A stretch of 64,000 bases of DNA from Pseudalgibacter ostreae (GTDB lineage: Bacteria > Bacteroidota > Bacteroidia > Flavobacteriales > Flavobacteriaceae), in the NCBI RefSeq assembly GCF_042427585.1, contig NZ_JBHMFC010000016.1, positions 62,001 through 126,000 on the forward strand, read 5' to 3'. The notes beneath the pieces are model-generated. The model searched no databases and was not told the origin of the DNA. It saw only the letters and a list, made by a program, of their open reading frames with translations. Shown here one piece after another: positions 44,836 to 54,059 of the stretch. Positions within the stretch are counted from its first letter, which is position 1. Each line of letters opens with the position of its first letter. The position numbers were made by a program, and so were the translations under genes.

Positions 44836-45741
44836 ATGAACACTTTCAAGGTTTCAATACAAGAAACGTCCAATAAAGCTATCGTTAAATTTGAATTAAA
44901 CGAGTTTATAGTAAAGCATCAAAGTTATGAATTTAACAATATTGACGAGGCGAAAGCATCTCCTTTGGCTCAACAATTGTTTTATTTGCCTTTTGTTAAA
45001 AAAATATATATCTCTGGAAATTTTGTAGCAGTAGAACGCTATAATATTGTAGAATGGGCAGACGTTCAAAATGAATTAGCGGAACAAATCGAATCTTATC
45101 TCAATGAAGGTGGTACGGTTATAGAAGAATCTGCCATTTCACAAAAGAAAGTTCCTGTTACCATTTATGCCGAAAGCACTCCAAATCCTGCTGTTATAAA
45201 ATTTGTTGCTAATAAAAAATTAGTAACCAGTTTATTTGAGTTTACATCTATTGATGAGGCCAAACTTTCGCCCTTGGCTACAGCATTATTTCATTTTCCT
45301 TTCGTAAAAAGTGTCTTTTTTGATGAAAACTATGTTTCCATAACAAAATATGATATGGCCGAATGGAATGACATTACTTTAGAACTACGTGAATTTATAA
45401 AGCATTACATTGAAGACGGTAAAGAAATTGTTTCACCTCATGCTGCGGAGACTTTAAACAAATCTTCTGGTCAATTAGATAATCATTATGAATCGCTTGA
45501 CGACACTTCTAAAGAAATTATCAATATTCTTGAAGAGTATGTAAAACCCGCCGTAGCTAGTGATGGTGGTAACATACAGTTTATATCCTATGACCCCGAG
45601 ACGAGAAATGTAAGCGTTATGCTGCAGGGGGCTTGCAGTGGCTGTCCCTCTTCTACATATACCTTAAAAAGCGGTATTGAAAATATGCTAAAAGAAATGT
45701 TAGGTGATAAAGTAAAAACAGTAGAAGCTATTAATGGCTAA
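44836..45741 (+). CDS. NifU/Nfu-type iron-sulfur carrier with two N domains
   Basis: A 301-residue Fe-S cluster carrier. It has two tandem Nfu N-terminal domains, residues 1-98 and 108-198, each with the pattern IKFExN...SPLAxxLFxxPFVKxVxIxxNxVxVxxYxxxEW; the second opens with AESTPNPAVIKFVANKKL. The C-terminal NifU-like domain (about 223-300) carries the cluster ligands C267 and C270 in GACSGCPSST. The doubled N domain is the usual form in flavobacteria as far as I recall. It would deliver clusters to apo-proteins in the cytoplasm. Confidence 0.93.
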   Translation: MNTFKVSIQETSNKAIVKFELNEFIVKHQSYEFNNIDEAKASPLAQQLFYLPFVKKIYISGNFVAVERYNIVEWADVQNELAEQIESYLNEGGTVIEESAISQKKVPVTIYAESTPNPAVIKFVANKKLVTSLFEFTSIDEAKLSPLATALFHFPFVKSVFFDENYVSITKYDMAEWNDITLELREFIKHYIEDGKEIVSPHAAETLNKSSGQLDNHYESLDDTSKEIINILEEYVKPAVASDGGNIQFISYDPETRNVSVMLQGACSGCPSSTYTLKSGIENMLKEMLGDKVKTVEAING

Positions 45742-45870
45742 AACGCTTAACAACTCAAGCTAAGTAACTATATATCAAATCTTTATTTTTTATTTATACG
45801 AAAGTTTTGTACTTTATGATCCATTTCGATTACAATTGATTGATTTATTAATCTTAAAAGACAAAAAATT

Positions 45871-46071
45871 ATGGCCGTATTAAAAGTTATTGAAGTATTA
45901 TCAAGCTCTGAAAAAGGTTGGGAAGAAGCCACAAAAAATGCAGTAAGACATGCTGCCAAAAGTGTAAAAAACATTCGTTCCGTTTACGTAAAAGAACAAA
46001 GCGCTATTGTTAAAAACAATGAGGTTACGGAGTTTAGAGTAAATGTAAAAATCACTTTTGAAGTAGATTAA
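45871..46071 (+). CDS. Dodecin family flavin-binding protein
   Basis: A 66-residue protein that forms dodecamers storing flavin. The pattern VLKVIEVLSSSEKGWEEATKNAVRHAAKS in outline is typical: start strand, then the helix with GWEEA, then SVYVKEQSAIV and a last strand VNVKITFEVD. The usual dodecin tryptophan (W22 here) is present. It stands alone with a weak terminator after it. Confidence 0.93.
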   Translation: MAVLKVIEVLSSSEKGWEEATKNAVRHAAKSVKNIRSVYVKEQSAIVKNNEVTEFRVNVKITFEVD

Positions 46072-46094
46072 ACGGCATATTAAAATAAGCCTAT

Positions 46095-46121
46095 AAAAGC
46101 GTTTCTTTATGAAGCGCTTTT
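46095..46121 (+). terminator. Probable terminator of the dodecin gene
   Basis: AAAAGCGTTTC and GAAGCGCTTTT form an 11-bp stem with one mismatch and a 5-base loop, 24 bases after the stop codon. Confidence 0.6.
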
Positions 46122-46417
46122 ATTTTACACAAACCTTTGGTGATGGTCATGTCCATCTTGCGCGCTATTTGCAAAATAAGATTTCCGTGCACCAATAAGG
46201 CCAATAAAATCATTCAAAACCAGAATGTTAGACTTTTCACTCATTACTATTGTAAAAAAAAACGCTTCATAAGCACGGTAAGCACAACACAATTCTAAAA
46301 TTACAATCTTACTCTTTGCCAAGCGACGCCTTACTACGTTTAAGATTTTTGTGAGCCATAAAAAAATCTTATTTTTACTGTTCATTTTAAATAAAACACT
46401 TTTAACTTTAATAATTT
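46122..46417. other. Intergenic region with an unconvincing 86-codon frame
   Basis: About 300 bases between dodecin and mscS. An open frame on the minus strand (46125-46385, 86 codons, starting MNSKNKIFLWLTKILN) resembles no family I know. It could be a real small protein, since it does not overlap another gene, but I see no promoter or conserved motif, so I do not call it. Confidence 0.35.
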
Positions 46418-47233
46418 ATGGATTTAGAAAATTTTGAAACACAAAAATGGATTGATTTAGCTATACAATATGGACTAAAAATCATTGGGGCCATTGTCAT
46501 TTGGATTATTGGTTCTTGGATTATTGGCAAATTACTAAAAGCAGTAAACAAAATCATGGCTAAAGGCGATTACGATATTAGCCTTCAAAAATTTTTGTTG
46601 AACTTAATAAGATGGACCTTAAAAATCATTTTAGTTATTGTTGTTTTAGGTACTGTAGGAGTTGAAACCACCTCTTTTGCCGCTATGCTAGCTGCTGTTG
46701 GTCTGGCTATAGGCATGGCTCTTCAAGGATCGCTAGGGAATTTTGCGGGTGGTGTTTTGATTATGATATTTAAACCGATTAAAATTGGCGATTATATAGA
46801 GGCCCAAGGAGAAAGTGGTACTGTAAAAGAAATTGAGATTTTTACAACAAAATTAACCACACCTGATAACAAAGAAGTTATTATACCAAATGGCGCCCTT
46901 TCAAATGGGAATATTACCAATTATAGCACACAAGACACACGCCGTGTAGATTTCACATTCGGTGTTGGTTACGATTCCGATATTAAGAAAACCAAAGACG
47001 TTATTTTTAATGTTATTAACTCACACCCATTAGTTCTAAAAGACCCGGCAACCGCTGTAAATGTGTCAGAGCTTGCCGATAGTTCTATCAATTTCTTTAC
47101 CCGTGTTTGGGTAAAAAAAGAAGACTATTGGACTGTAAAATTTGATATTATGGAACAAACCAAAGAAGCACTAGATGCCGCCGGTATTGATATTCCTTAT
47201 CCACATCAAGTTGAAATCCATAAACAAGGCTAA
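46418..47233 (+). CDS. Small-conductance mechanosensitive channel MscS
   Basis: A 271-residue channel that opens under membrane tension to release solutes. It has three predicted helices (about 20-40, 62-82, 88-110). The pore-lining third helix and beta domain match MscS closely: GLAIGMALQGSLGNFAGGV then FKPIKIGDYIEA and the cytoplasmic VIIPNGALSNGNITNYS. Length is like E. coli MscS (286). It is convergent with tsaB, with only one base between the stop codons. Confidence 0.95.
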   Translation: MDLENFETQKWIDLAIQYGLKIIGAIVIWIIGSWIIGKLLKAVNKIMAKGDYDISLQKFLLNLIRWTLKIILVIVVLGTVGVETTSFAAMLAAVGLAIGMALQGSLGNFAGGVLIMIFKPIKIGDYIEAQGESGTVKEIEIFTTKLTTPDNKEVIIPNGALSNGNITNYSTQDTRRVDFTFGVGYDSDIKKTKDVIFNVINSHPLVLKDPATAVNVSELADSSINFFTRVWVKKEDYWTVKFDIMEQTKEALDAAGIDIPYPHQVEIHKQG

Positions 47234-47234
47234 A

Positions 47235-47915
47235 TTACAATTTAGGTTTAGGCTTTAAAGCTACAAAATCCTTTAAATAATAAGGCTCAAAATAAGCGAC
47301 ATCTTCGATGTCGCTTATTTTATATTTACTCTGTGCCAACACCCCCATTTCATTAGCAGAAGGTAATTTACCCTCTAAAAATATAGCATTAGGATGCTGT
47401 ATCAGGATTTTCGTTTTCTCAACACCGTCTCCTATAAAATATACAGGCCCTCTTTCTAAATATTCAGAAAAAGAGTGGGAATCTAACACTTGTGCTTCTG
47501 TGCCCCTTATTGGGCTATAGTTAGCATCAAATACAGCGGAATAAACCTCCATGCGCCTAGCATCAAGTAAGGCTACAATAACACCATCGCAACACGCTAC
47601 CTGATGCGCTAAGGCTTCTAGCGTCGAAATAGCAATCAAGGGTTTATCAAGCGCAAAACAAAGCCCTTTAGCGGCCGAAACTCCTATACGCAACCCCGTA
47701 TAAGACCCTGGCCCTTTACTTACCGCAATAGCGCTTAAATCACTAGCTTTTATAAGGCTCGCTTTTAAAACCTCATCGATATAAACATGAAGTTTTTCTG
47801 CATGCGAATAGTTTTTAGCGTTATCTTCTTTTAAAACTATGGTTTCACCATCTTTTGAAAGGGATACAGAGCAATTAGTGGTTGCTGTTTCTATGTTAAG
47901 GATAAATATACTCAT
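47235..47915 (-). CDS. tsaB: tRNA threonylcarbamoyladenosine synthesis protein TsaB
   Basis: A partner of TsaD in making t6A at position 37 of ANN-decoding tRNAs. The protein has 226 residues with the ASKHA-fold N-terminus ILNIETATTNCSVSLS and the diagnostic VSKGPGSYTGLRIGVSAAKGL in outline (residues about 66-86). Its ATG shares one base with the stop codon of the TolC-like gene (TAATG), so it is translationally coupled to an efflux operon with which it has no clear functional link. Confidence 0.95.
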   Translation of the reverse strand: MSIFILNIETATTNCSVSLSKDGETIVLKEDNAKNYSHAEKLHVYIDEVLKASLIKASDLSAIAVSKGPGSYTGLRIGVSAAKGLCFALDKPLIAISTLEALAHQVACCDGVIVALLDARRMEVYSAVFDANYSPIRGTEAQVLDSHSFSEYLERGPVYFIGDGVEKTKILIQHPNAIFLEGKLPSANEMGVLAQSKYKISDIEDVAYFEPYYLKDFVALKPKPKL

Positions 47916-49249
47916 TAGTTAGTTAAGGGTTTGCCCATGTAAAAATCCAATACTTTTGTTTTAAAAACAAAATCATATTTGGCATTTATTAAAGAAGACT
48001 CCGCATTGATAAGTTGAATACGAGCCTGTTCTAGTTCAAAAGTATTCATAACACCAATATCATAGCGCTCTTTAGAGTTATTAAAAGCTAATTCTTGGGA
48101 TGTTAACGATTTTTTTGCCGCTTCAAAAGCCTTTAGTGCCGCCTGCGCATCGGTATATGCTCTTTGTATGTTAGACTCTAAATCCAATCTTGCTTTTTCT
48201 AAGCCAAGCTTACTATTGTCTTCTCTTATTTTCGATTTCGCAACGGCTGTTTTATTTTGAAACCTTGAAAATATAGGAATGTTTACACTCAAATTCAAAT
48301 TATGGCCTTTCAATAAATCCAATTCCCTAAAAAAGGCTTGTTTGATAAAATCGTTTCTAGATTCACTCCAAACAGACCCAAAGCCATACCCAAAACTTAC
48401 TGATGGATAATAACCAGATTTAGATATCTCGGTATTTAATTCTGCATTTTCAATGGTTTTCTCAGCAACTTTAATTTCATTTCTATGCTCTAAGGCAAAA
48501 TTTAAAATGGGGGTAATGTTTTTGTACATTAAAGATTCTGATGGTGTATCTACTTCGATAATCGCCACAGCAAAACCATTAAAATCTACTTGTAAAAGTT
48601 GTGCCAAGGTAAGCAAAGCTAAATTGAAATTATTTTCTGCAATAGTAACCTGTTGCGAGTCCCTACTCAAGGTAGCCTCAACATCAAAAATATTTGCTTT
48701 TGGCTGCACCCCAGCATCTACCAGGTCTTTCACTTGGATTAATTGCTTTTCAGAAAACTCATATTGGGCTTGCGCCGTTTCCAAATTTTCTTTGTTAAAA
48801 AGCACATTTAAATAGGCATTTACTACATTTAAGGCAATATCATCTTTTATTTTCGCCAACTCCAAATTATCAATTTCCTGGTTTAAAAGCGATTGCTTGT
48901 ACAGATTTAAAGTTCTAAACCCATTAAATATCGTTTGATTGACCCCTAGGTTATAATTAAACGAGTGTGTGGTTTGGTTATTAATACGCTGATTGGTAAC
49001 AGGGTCGAAGCCAGAACCAATACTCATACGCTCCCCAAAGCTCCCACTTAATGATGGCAAAAACTGTCCTTTTGCAGCAATAATCTCTTGTTCGTCTATA
49101 CGCAATGTGTTTTCAACTTGTTTTACAGAAATATTATGTTCAAGCGCATAATTTACACACGCTTCTAATGTCCATTTTTTATCTTGGGCAAAAGATGAAA
49201 CCGTAGTAAAAACCAAACAAACTGATATTATATTTTTAAACACCTTCAT
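47915..49249 (-). CDS. TolC-family outer-membrane efflux protein
   Basis: A 444-residue outer-membrane channel from ATG 49249 (MKVFKNIISVCLVFTTVSSFAQ, a clear signal peptide). Two OEP repeats of long helices follow (WTLEACVNYALEHNISVKQVE and later LARLDLESNIQRAYTDAQAAL-like segments). A longer frame to 49336 overlaps the adaptor gene and adds 29 charged residues before the signal peptide, so I reject it. The start lies one base after the adaptor stop codon. It completes the MacAB-type exporter. Confidence 0.93.
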   Translation of the reverse strand: MKVFKNIISVCLVFTTVSSFAQDKKWTLEACVNYALEHNISVKQVENTLRIDEQEIIAAKGQFLPSLSGSFGERMSIGSGFDPVTNQRINNQTTHSFNYNLGVNQTIFNGFRTLNLYKQSLLNQEIDNLELAKIKDDIALNVVNAYLNVLFNKENLETAQAQYEFSEKQLIQVKDLVDAGVQPKANIFDVEATLSRDSQQVTIAENNFNLALLTLAQLLQVDFNGFAVAIIEVDTPSESLMYKNITPILNFALEHRNEIKVAEKTIENAELNTEISKSGYYPSVSFGYGFGSVWSESRNDFIKQAFFRELDLLKGHNLNLSVNIPIFSRFQNKTAVAKSKIREDNSKLGLEKARLDLESNIQRAYTDAQAALKAFEAAKKSLTSQELAFNNSKERYDIGVMNTFELEQARIQLINAESSLINAKYDFVFKTKVLDFYMGKPLTN

Positions 49250-49250
49250 A

Positions 49251-50378
49251 TTAACGGTTTCTTCCTCCTTTTTCATCTTCGTTTTCTTTTGATGCTTTAT
49301 TCCAAACTTTAATTTTATCACCCTCTTTAATGCCATCTATAATCTCAACATTAATACCATCAGACAATCCTAATGCCACATTTTCCTTTCTAAAACCACC
49401 ACCCTCTTCTAAAATTTCAACAAAAGGTTTTTCTGTAATTCTATTGTATTGTAAAAGCGCTTCCCTAATAGCAAAAATACTGTCTTTACTTTCAATATCA
49501 ATTTCGGCATTGGCACTATAGCCCGCTCGAATATTGGTTGTAGAATCAATAGAAACATGTGCTTTTATTACAAATTGAACCGCACCATTTTCCTCGATTC
49601 CTTTTGGCGCCACAAAGGTTAATTGTGCAGCAAACTCTTTATCGTTAATCGCTCCTAAAATCACTTTTATTTGTTTTCCTTCCTTTAACTTACCAACATC
49701 AGCCTCATCAACTTTACCTTCAAAGATCATCAAGCTCATATCTGCAATAGTAGCAATAGTAGTTCCGGCGTTAAAATTGTTGCTTTGGATCACTTGGTCG
49801 CCTTCACGTACGGGAATTTCTAATATCGTACCTGGAATTTGGGCTATAATATTGGTATTTGCAGAACTACCGCCAGAAATAGATCCCCGTTTAATAATTT
49901 GATAATCGTTTTGAGATTGTGCTAAAGTTTCTTTAGCTTGATTGAAAGATAGTTCGCTGTTTTCAAAATCTTGCTGGGATATTACCCCTTTATCAAAAAG
50001 AGACTTGTTCCTTTCGTATAAAATCTTAGCATTATCATAAGATAATTTGGTGGATGAGATTCTACTTTTCGCACTAACTAAACTTTGCTCATTTGGCACG
50101 ACACGTATGGTAGCAATTAAGTCCCCTTTTTTAACACTATCCCCTTCTTCAACAAAGATTTTATCTACAATACCTGATATTTGAGGTTTTAATTCCACTT
50201 CTTCTTCCGGATTTAGTTTTCCCGTTGCTACCGCTTTTGTGTTAATGGAGGTATAAAATGGCGCTTCCACCTTAAAGTCTTCAATAGCTTTTGAATTGGC
50301 ATCTTTAAAATATTTCAATACCACAACCAACAGTATTAAAACAATGATTCCTAAAATAATTTTTACTGTTTTATTCAT
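49251..50378 (-). CDS. Periplasmic adaptor (HlyD/MacA family) of an ABC exporter
   Basis: A 375-residue membrane-fusion protein with an N-terminal anchor helix (8-23). The lipoyl-like halves are GIVDKIFVEEGDSVKKGDLIA and LEIPVREGDQVI, joined by a coiled-coil hairpin (about 105-165: RNKSLFDKGVISQQDFENSE). Beta-barrel and membrane-proximal domains follow. It links the two permeases to the TolC-like channel. The gap to the second permease is about 100 bases. Substrate unknown. Confidence 0.93.
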   Translation of the reverse strand: MNKTVKIILGIIVLILLVVVLKYFKDANSKAIEDFKVEAPFYTSINTKAVATGKLNPEEEVELKPQISGIVDKIFVEEGDSVKKGDLIATIRVVPNEQSLVSAKSRISSTKLSYDNAKILYERNKSLFDKGVISQQDFENSELSFNQAKETLAQSQNDYQIIKRGSISGGSSANTNIIAQIPGTILEIPVREGDQVIQSNNFNAGTTIATIADMSLMIFEGKVDEADVGKLKEGKQIKVILGAINDKEFAAQLTFVAPKGIEENGAVQFVIKAHVSIDSTTNIRAGYSANAEIDIESKDSIFAIREALLQYNRITEKPFVEILEEGGGFRKENVALGLSDGINVEIIDGIKEGDKIKVWNKASKENEDEKGGRNR

Positions 50379-50481
50379 TTTTTTATTATTTTTTAATTTT
50401 CGAAGAAGGTTATTTTACTTTTTGTACCGATAACAATCTGCACCACCTTTTTATGTACCATGTATGTGTTACAAAAATAAT

Positions 50482-51726
50482 TTATTCTTCCCTTAACGCT
50501 TCTATCGGTTTTATACTTGTGGCTCTAAACGCAGGTATCAACCCTATTAAAGTGCCTAAAATTATTAATATAATTAAAGCCACAAAAACAATCGCTATAG
50601 ATACGGAAGGGTTTATAATGGCAGCATCCTCCCCGTGTCCGAAAAGTTTATTGACTAAAATTAAAATCCATCCTCCAGAAATAATGCCAAATATACCAGC
50701 TACCAATGTTAAAAAAACGGCTTCCACTACTATTTGCCTTTTAATTTCAAAAGGTGTTGCCCCTAGGGCACGGCGCACCCCTATTTCCTTGGTTCGCTCT
50801 TTAACAGTAATCAATAAAATATTGCCAATGGCAAATACGCCTGCAATAAGAGTGGCTATACCCACAAACCATGTTAAAAATTGCATTCCCGTTAAAAACC
50901 CTGTTACTTTCGCAAATTCCTTACCAGCATTCGCACTACCCAAGGCACGATTATCTTCTGGATGGATGTTGTTCAGGTTTTTCAATAATAATTTAACATC
51001 CTGCTCTATTTGTACGATATCATATTCTGGCTTAACCGTAAGCATCATAAATCCAATTTTATTTCCTCGGTTATAAAGTTGCTGAAAAGTGGTAAATGGA
51101 ATATGGATATCTGTGGATGGACCTAAATTAATATTAGAAGGTTTTAGTAACCCGATAACCGTAAAAACACTATTGTTTATTTGGATGTATTTCCCAATAG
51201 CATCCTCATTTTTTTCAAACAATTGTTTATATACTTCTTCAGAAAGCACCGCTACCTTTTTTTTATTATTGATATCATTCTGGTTAATAAAACGACCATT
51301 CATAAGATGTTTTTTATCTACCAAATCAAGTAAGGGATAATCGCCTGCCACTCTAAAACTTCCCGAAAGAAAATCTCTCACCACTAGGGCTTGGTTTTGA
51401 CTTCTAGGCACTACAAATTCAATACCCTCAATGTTTTCCTCAATTTTTTTAGTGTCGCCAAGTGTTAATTGCACTTGCCTGTTTTCCTGAAAACCTTTAA
51501 AAGGCATGCCTGTACTCTGTCCCCAAATAAACACACTGTTGGTTGCAAAATCCCCAAATAAAAGATTAAAATTGTTTTCCAGACCTCTAGCAGAGCCTAA
51601 CAGTGCAATTAACAATAAAATGCCCCACCAGACGCCTACCATCGTCAATACAGATCTTAGTTTGTTTTTACTAAAGCTATCGTAAACTTCTTGCCAGGTA
51701 TCTCTATCAAATAAAAATCTTAACAT
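50482..51726 (-). CDS. MacB-like ABC transporter permease (second)
   Basis: A 414-residue MacB-type permease: helix 1 near residues 22-44, a large periplasmic domain (about 50-285), then three C-terminal helices (about 290-312, 335-360, 377-400). Conserved FtsX-like text is TVKERTKEIGVRRALGATPFEIKRQIV. It starts one base after the first permease stop and lacks a fused ATPase, so it relies on the separate ATP-binding protein. The two permeases probably form a heterodimer. Confidence 0.93.
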   Translation of the reverse strand: MLRFLFDRDTWQEVYDSFSKNKLRSVLTMVGVWWGILLLIALLGSARGLENNFNLLFGDFATNSVFIWGQSTGMPFKGFQENRQVQLTLGDTKKIEENIEGIEFVVPRSQNQALVVRDFLSGSFRVAGDYPLLDLVDKKHLMNGRFINQNDINNKKKVAVLSEEVYKQLFEKNEDAIGKYIQINNSVFTVIGLLKPSNINLGPSTDIHIPFTTFQQLYNRGNKIGFMMLTVKPEYDIVQIEQDVKLLLKNLNNIHPEDNRALGSANAGKEFAKVTGFLTGMQFLTWFVGIATLIAGVFAIGNILLITVKERTKEIGVRRALGATPFEIKRQIVVEAVFLTLVAGIFGIISGGWILILVNKLFGHGEDAAIINPSVSIAIVFVALIILIILGTLIGLIPAFRATSIKPIEALREE

Positions 51727-51727
51727 T

Positions 51728-52957
51728 CTAGTCGTTTCTTAGAGCCACAATGGGCTTGATTTGAGATGCTTTTTTGGCCGGAAAATAGCCAGCAATAGTT
51801 CCTGCAAGTATTAATGTTATGGTGGCACCAACAACCAAAACTGTGCCCACTCCAGGGTCTTTTATAAAATAGGTTTCAAGCATTGGCGCGGCAAGCTCTA
51901 AAACACCTACACCCAAAAGCAAGCCCACATATCCTGCAATAGATGTTATGATAACAGATTCTATTAAAATTATAAACACAATAGAACTGGGAGTGGCACC
52001 CAAAGCTTTCCGTATACCAATTTCTTTAGTTCGTTCTTTTACAATGAAAATCATAATATTACTAATCCCTACAATACCGGCTATTAACGTACCAAAACCA
52101 ATAACCAAAATAATAACATTTAAAGCAAAATTAAATTGTTCTACATTTTTTGAGGCCTCTGCCATATTCCAAATCCGAATGGCACGTTGATCACTCTCTG
52201 CAACATTAAACCGCTTTTTTAATGATTTAATAAGGTCATTTCCAAACAAAACAGCTTGATTGTTACTTAATTTAGGATTATAAGTTAAATGCATTAAATC
52301 TACATAATCATTGTTACCATAAATTTGTTGTGCAGTTGAAATGGGCGTATAAATAACGTTTTCTTCATTATAGCCTTCATCATCAGTAAAAACCCCAACT
52401 ATTTTATATTGAATGCCACTTAAATTAATATATTTTCCTATAGCATTTGTTTTTGAAAACAAATCGTCTTCTACTACTTTACCAATAACAACAACTTTTG
52501 CTCTGTTATGAATATCATTTTGGTTTATATACCGCCCTTCTTTTACCTTATTATTTTCAATAAACATGTATTCAGGATGGACAGCTCGAAGTTGATAGTT
52601 GTTCTTTTTATTTTTGAATGAAGCCGTAACCTGTCTATTTACTTTAGACGTTATATATTGGACTTTGTCGCCAAATTCGTCTAAAATAAAGTCATGATCT
52701 TCGTTTTTAAATTGGATACGTCGCCCTGCTTGTAAACCTTTATATGCTTTACTAGTACTTCCCGAAAATATTACAATAGAGTTTGTGGCATCGGTACCGA
52801 AAGTCTCTGAAAAGGTGTTATTTAAACCATTGGCAATACCGAACAGAATGGTAAATAAGAGTATAGCAAAAGCAACTGTAAAACCAGACATTAGACTTCT
52901 AGTTCTATTCATGTTTATACTCTGAAATATCTCTCTCCAGAGCCCTAAATCAAACAT
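51728..52957 (-). CDS. MacB-like ABC transporter permease (first)
   Basis: A 409-residue MacB-type permease with the same plan as its neighbour: helix 1 at about 24-46, a periplasmic MacB-PCD domain (RIQFKNEDHDFILDEFGDKV), and three C-terminal helices around VKERTKEIGIRKALGATPSSIV. It overlaps the ATPase gene by 8 bases. Similarity between the two permeases in the loop and C-terminus points to an old duplication. Confidence 0.93.
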   Translation of the reverse strand: MFDLGLWREIFQSINMNRTRSLMSGFTVAFAILLFTILFGIANGLNNTFSETFGTDATNSIVIFSGSTSKAYKGLQAGRRIQFKNEDHDFILDEFGDKVQYITSKVNRQVTASFKNKKNNYQLRAVHPEYMFIENNKVKEGRYINQNDIHNRAKVVVIGKVVEDDLFSKTNAIGKYINLSGIQYKIVGVFTDDEGYNEENVIYTPISTAQQIYGNNDYVDLMHLTYNPKLSNNQAVLFGNDLIKSLKKRFNVAESDQRAIRIWNMAEASKNVEQFNFALNVIILVIGFGTLIAGIVGISNIMIFIVKERTKEIGIRKALGATPSSIVFIILIESVIITSIAGYVGLLLGVGVLELAAPMLETYFIKDPGVGTVLVVGATITLILAGTIAGYFPAKKASQIKPIVALRND

Positions 52958-53657
52958 GTTGCTTTACTCTAACTTGTTCTATTTTTGTGTCTTCCATAAT
53001 AACACCGTCACGCAAACGCACAACACGCTTACACATATTGGCTATATCTTCTTCGTGGGTAACCATCAAGATTGTTTTCCCTTCATCATTTAATTGCTGG
53101 ATAAACGCCATGATTTCATATGAGGTTTTTGTATCCAAAGCTCCCGTAGGCTCATCGGCCAATAATAATTTAGGGTTTGCAGCCAAGGCCCTAGCAATGG
53201 CAACCCTTTGGTTTTGACCCCCGGAAAGCTCTTTTGGCAAATGGTGCGCCCAGGGTGCCAAGCCTACTTTTTCTAAATGAAACATGGCTTTCTCTAAGCG
53301 TTCTTTTCGTTTCATTCCTTGGTAATATAAAGGCAGTGCTACATTTTCAAGGGCATTTTTATATTTGATAAGGTTAAACGACTGAAAAATAAATCCCAAA
53401 AATTTGTTTCTATAAATAGCTGCTTTTTTTTCTGTTAGATTTTTAATGGGCAACCCATCGAGTATATATTCACCAGAATCGGCTTCATCTAAAATGCCTA
53501 TGATATTGAGCAAAGTTGATTTTCCTGAACCAGAAGACCCCATAATAGCGACCATTTCACCGCTTTCTATAGCTAAATCTATCCCTTTAAGCACATGCAA
53601 ACTAGAGTCGCCTATAGGATAAGATTTATGAAGTTGATTGATCTCTAACATATTCAT
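52950..53657 (-). CDS. ABC exporter ATP-binding protein (MacB/LolD type)
   Basis: A 235-residue ATPase. Walker A GSSGSGKS is at residues 40-47, the signature LSGGQ at 144-148, Walker B LLLADE at 164-169 and the H-loop in MVTHEED. The family includes MacB and LolD ATPases. ATG 53657 or 53651 (MNM) can start it. It is the first gene of a six-gene run: ATPase, permease, permease, adaptor, TolC-like channel, tsaB. The exporter could move antibiotics, lipids or peptides; nothing in the sequence decides. Confidence 0.94.
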   Translation of the reverse strand: MNMLEINQLHKSYPIGDSSLHVLKGIDLAIESGEMVAIMGSSGSGKSTLLNIIGILDEADSGEYILDGLPIKNLTEKKAAIYRNKFLGFIFQSFNLIKYKNALENVALPLYYQGMKRKERLEKAMFHLEKVGLAPWAHHLPKELSGGQNQRVAIARALAANPKLLLADEPTGALDTKTSYEIMAFIQQLNDEGKTILMVTHEEDIANMCKRVVRLRDGVIMEDTKIEQVRVKQHV

Positions 53658-53755
53658 GTTTTAAAATTACAAATAGCTAAGCGATTTGCAACCATATTAT
53701 GACTATAATTAACGGTATTTATTACAAAAAAATGGTACAGAGATTTTATAAAAAT

Positions 53756-53989
53756 CTACGCTTTGTTTTTCGAGTAAAAATATTTTCTATAAATACTAAA
53801 GCCTAACCCTGCCAGTACAATATATGGGATTGACATTAAATAAACGATGCCATCATTAATCCCTTTTGCAGTACCTTGGCCTTCTTGGCTTTCCAATACA
53901 GCTCGACACATTGCACATTGCGCATGAATATCTAAAATAAAGAAAAAGACGATTAGAAAAAAGAAAACTTTGTTTTTCAAAATAAACAA
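53756..53989 (-). CDS. Small membrane protein with CxxC motif, oxidase-assembly cluster
   Basis: A 77-residue protein. A signal-like helix (residues 6-22) ends before QCAMCRAVLES, which has a CxxC pair (residues 25-28) facing the periplasm, and a second helix (about 49-66) is followed by a basic tail. I do not recognise a characterised family. It lies 70 bases after the DUF420 gene in the cytochrome oxidase assembly cluster, so a role in copper or haem handling is possible but unproven. Confidence 0.75.
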   Translation of the reverse strand: MFILKNKVFFFLIVFFFILDIHAQCAMCRAVLESQEGQGTAKGINDGIVYLMSIPYIVLAGLGFSIYRKYFYSKNKA

Positions 53990-54059
53990 TTTAAAAGATT
54001 CTACTTATTACCAGCATTATCCATAAATGCCAAGATATTACAACCTCAATTAACACCTA

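Noticed and set aside
46125..46385. 86-codon frame between dodecin and mscS
   Set aside because: It does not overlap another gene, but I see no known motif, membrane pattern or promoter. It is left as a possible small gene in the intergenic note.
50453..51076. 207-codon open frame on the plus strand, opposite an ABC permease
   Set aside because: It is fully antisense to a conserved MacB-like permease and shows no family motif.
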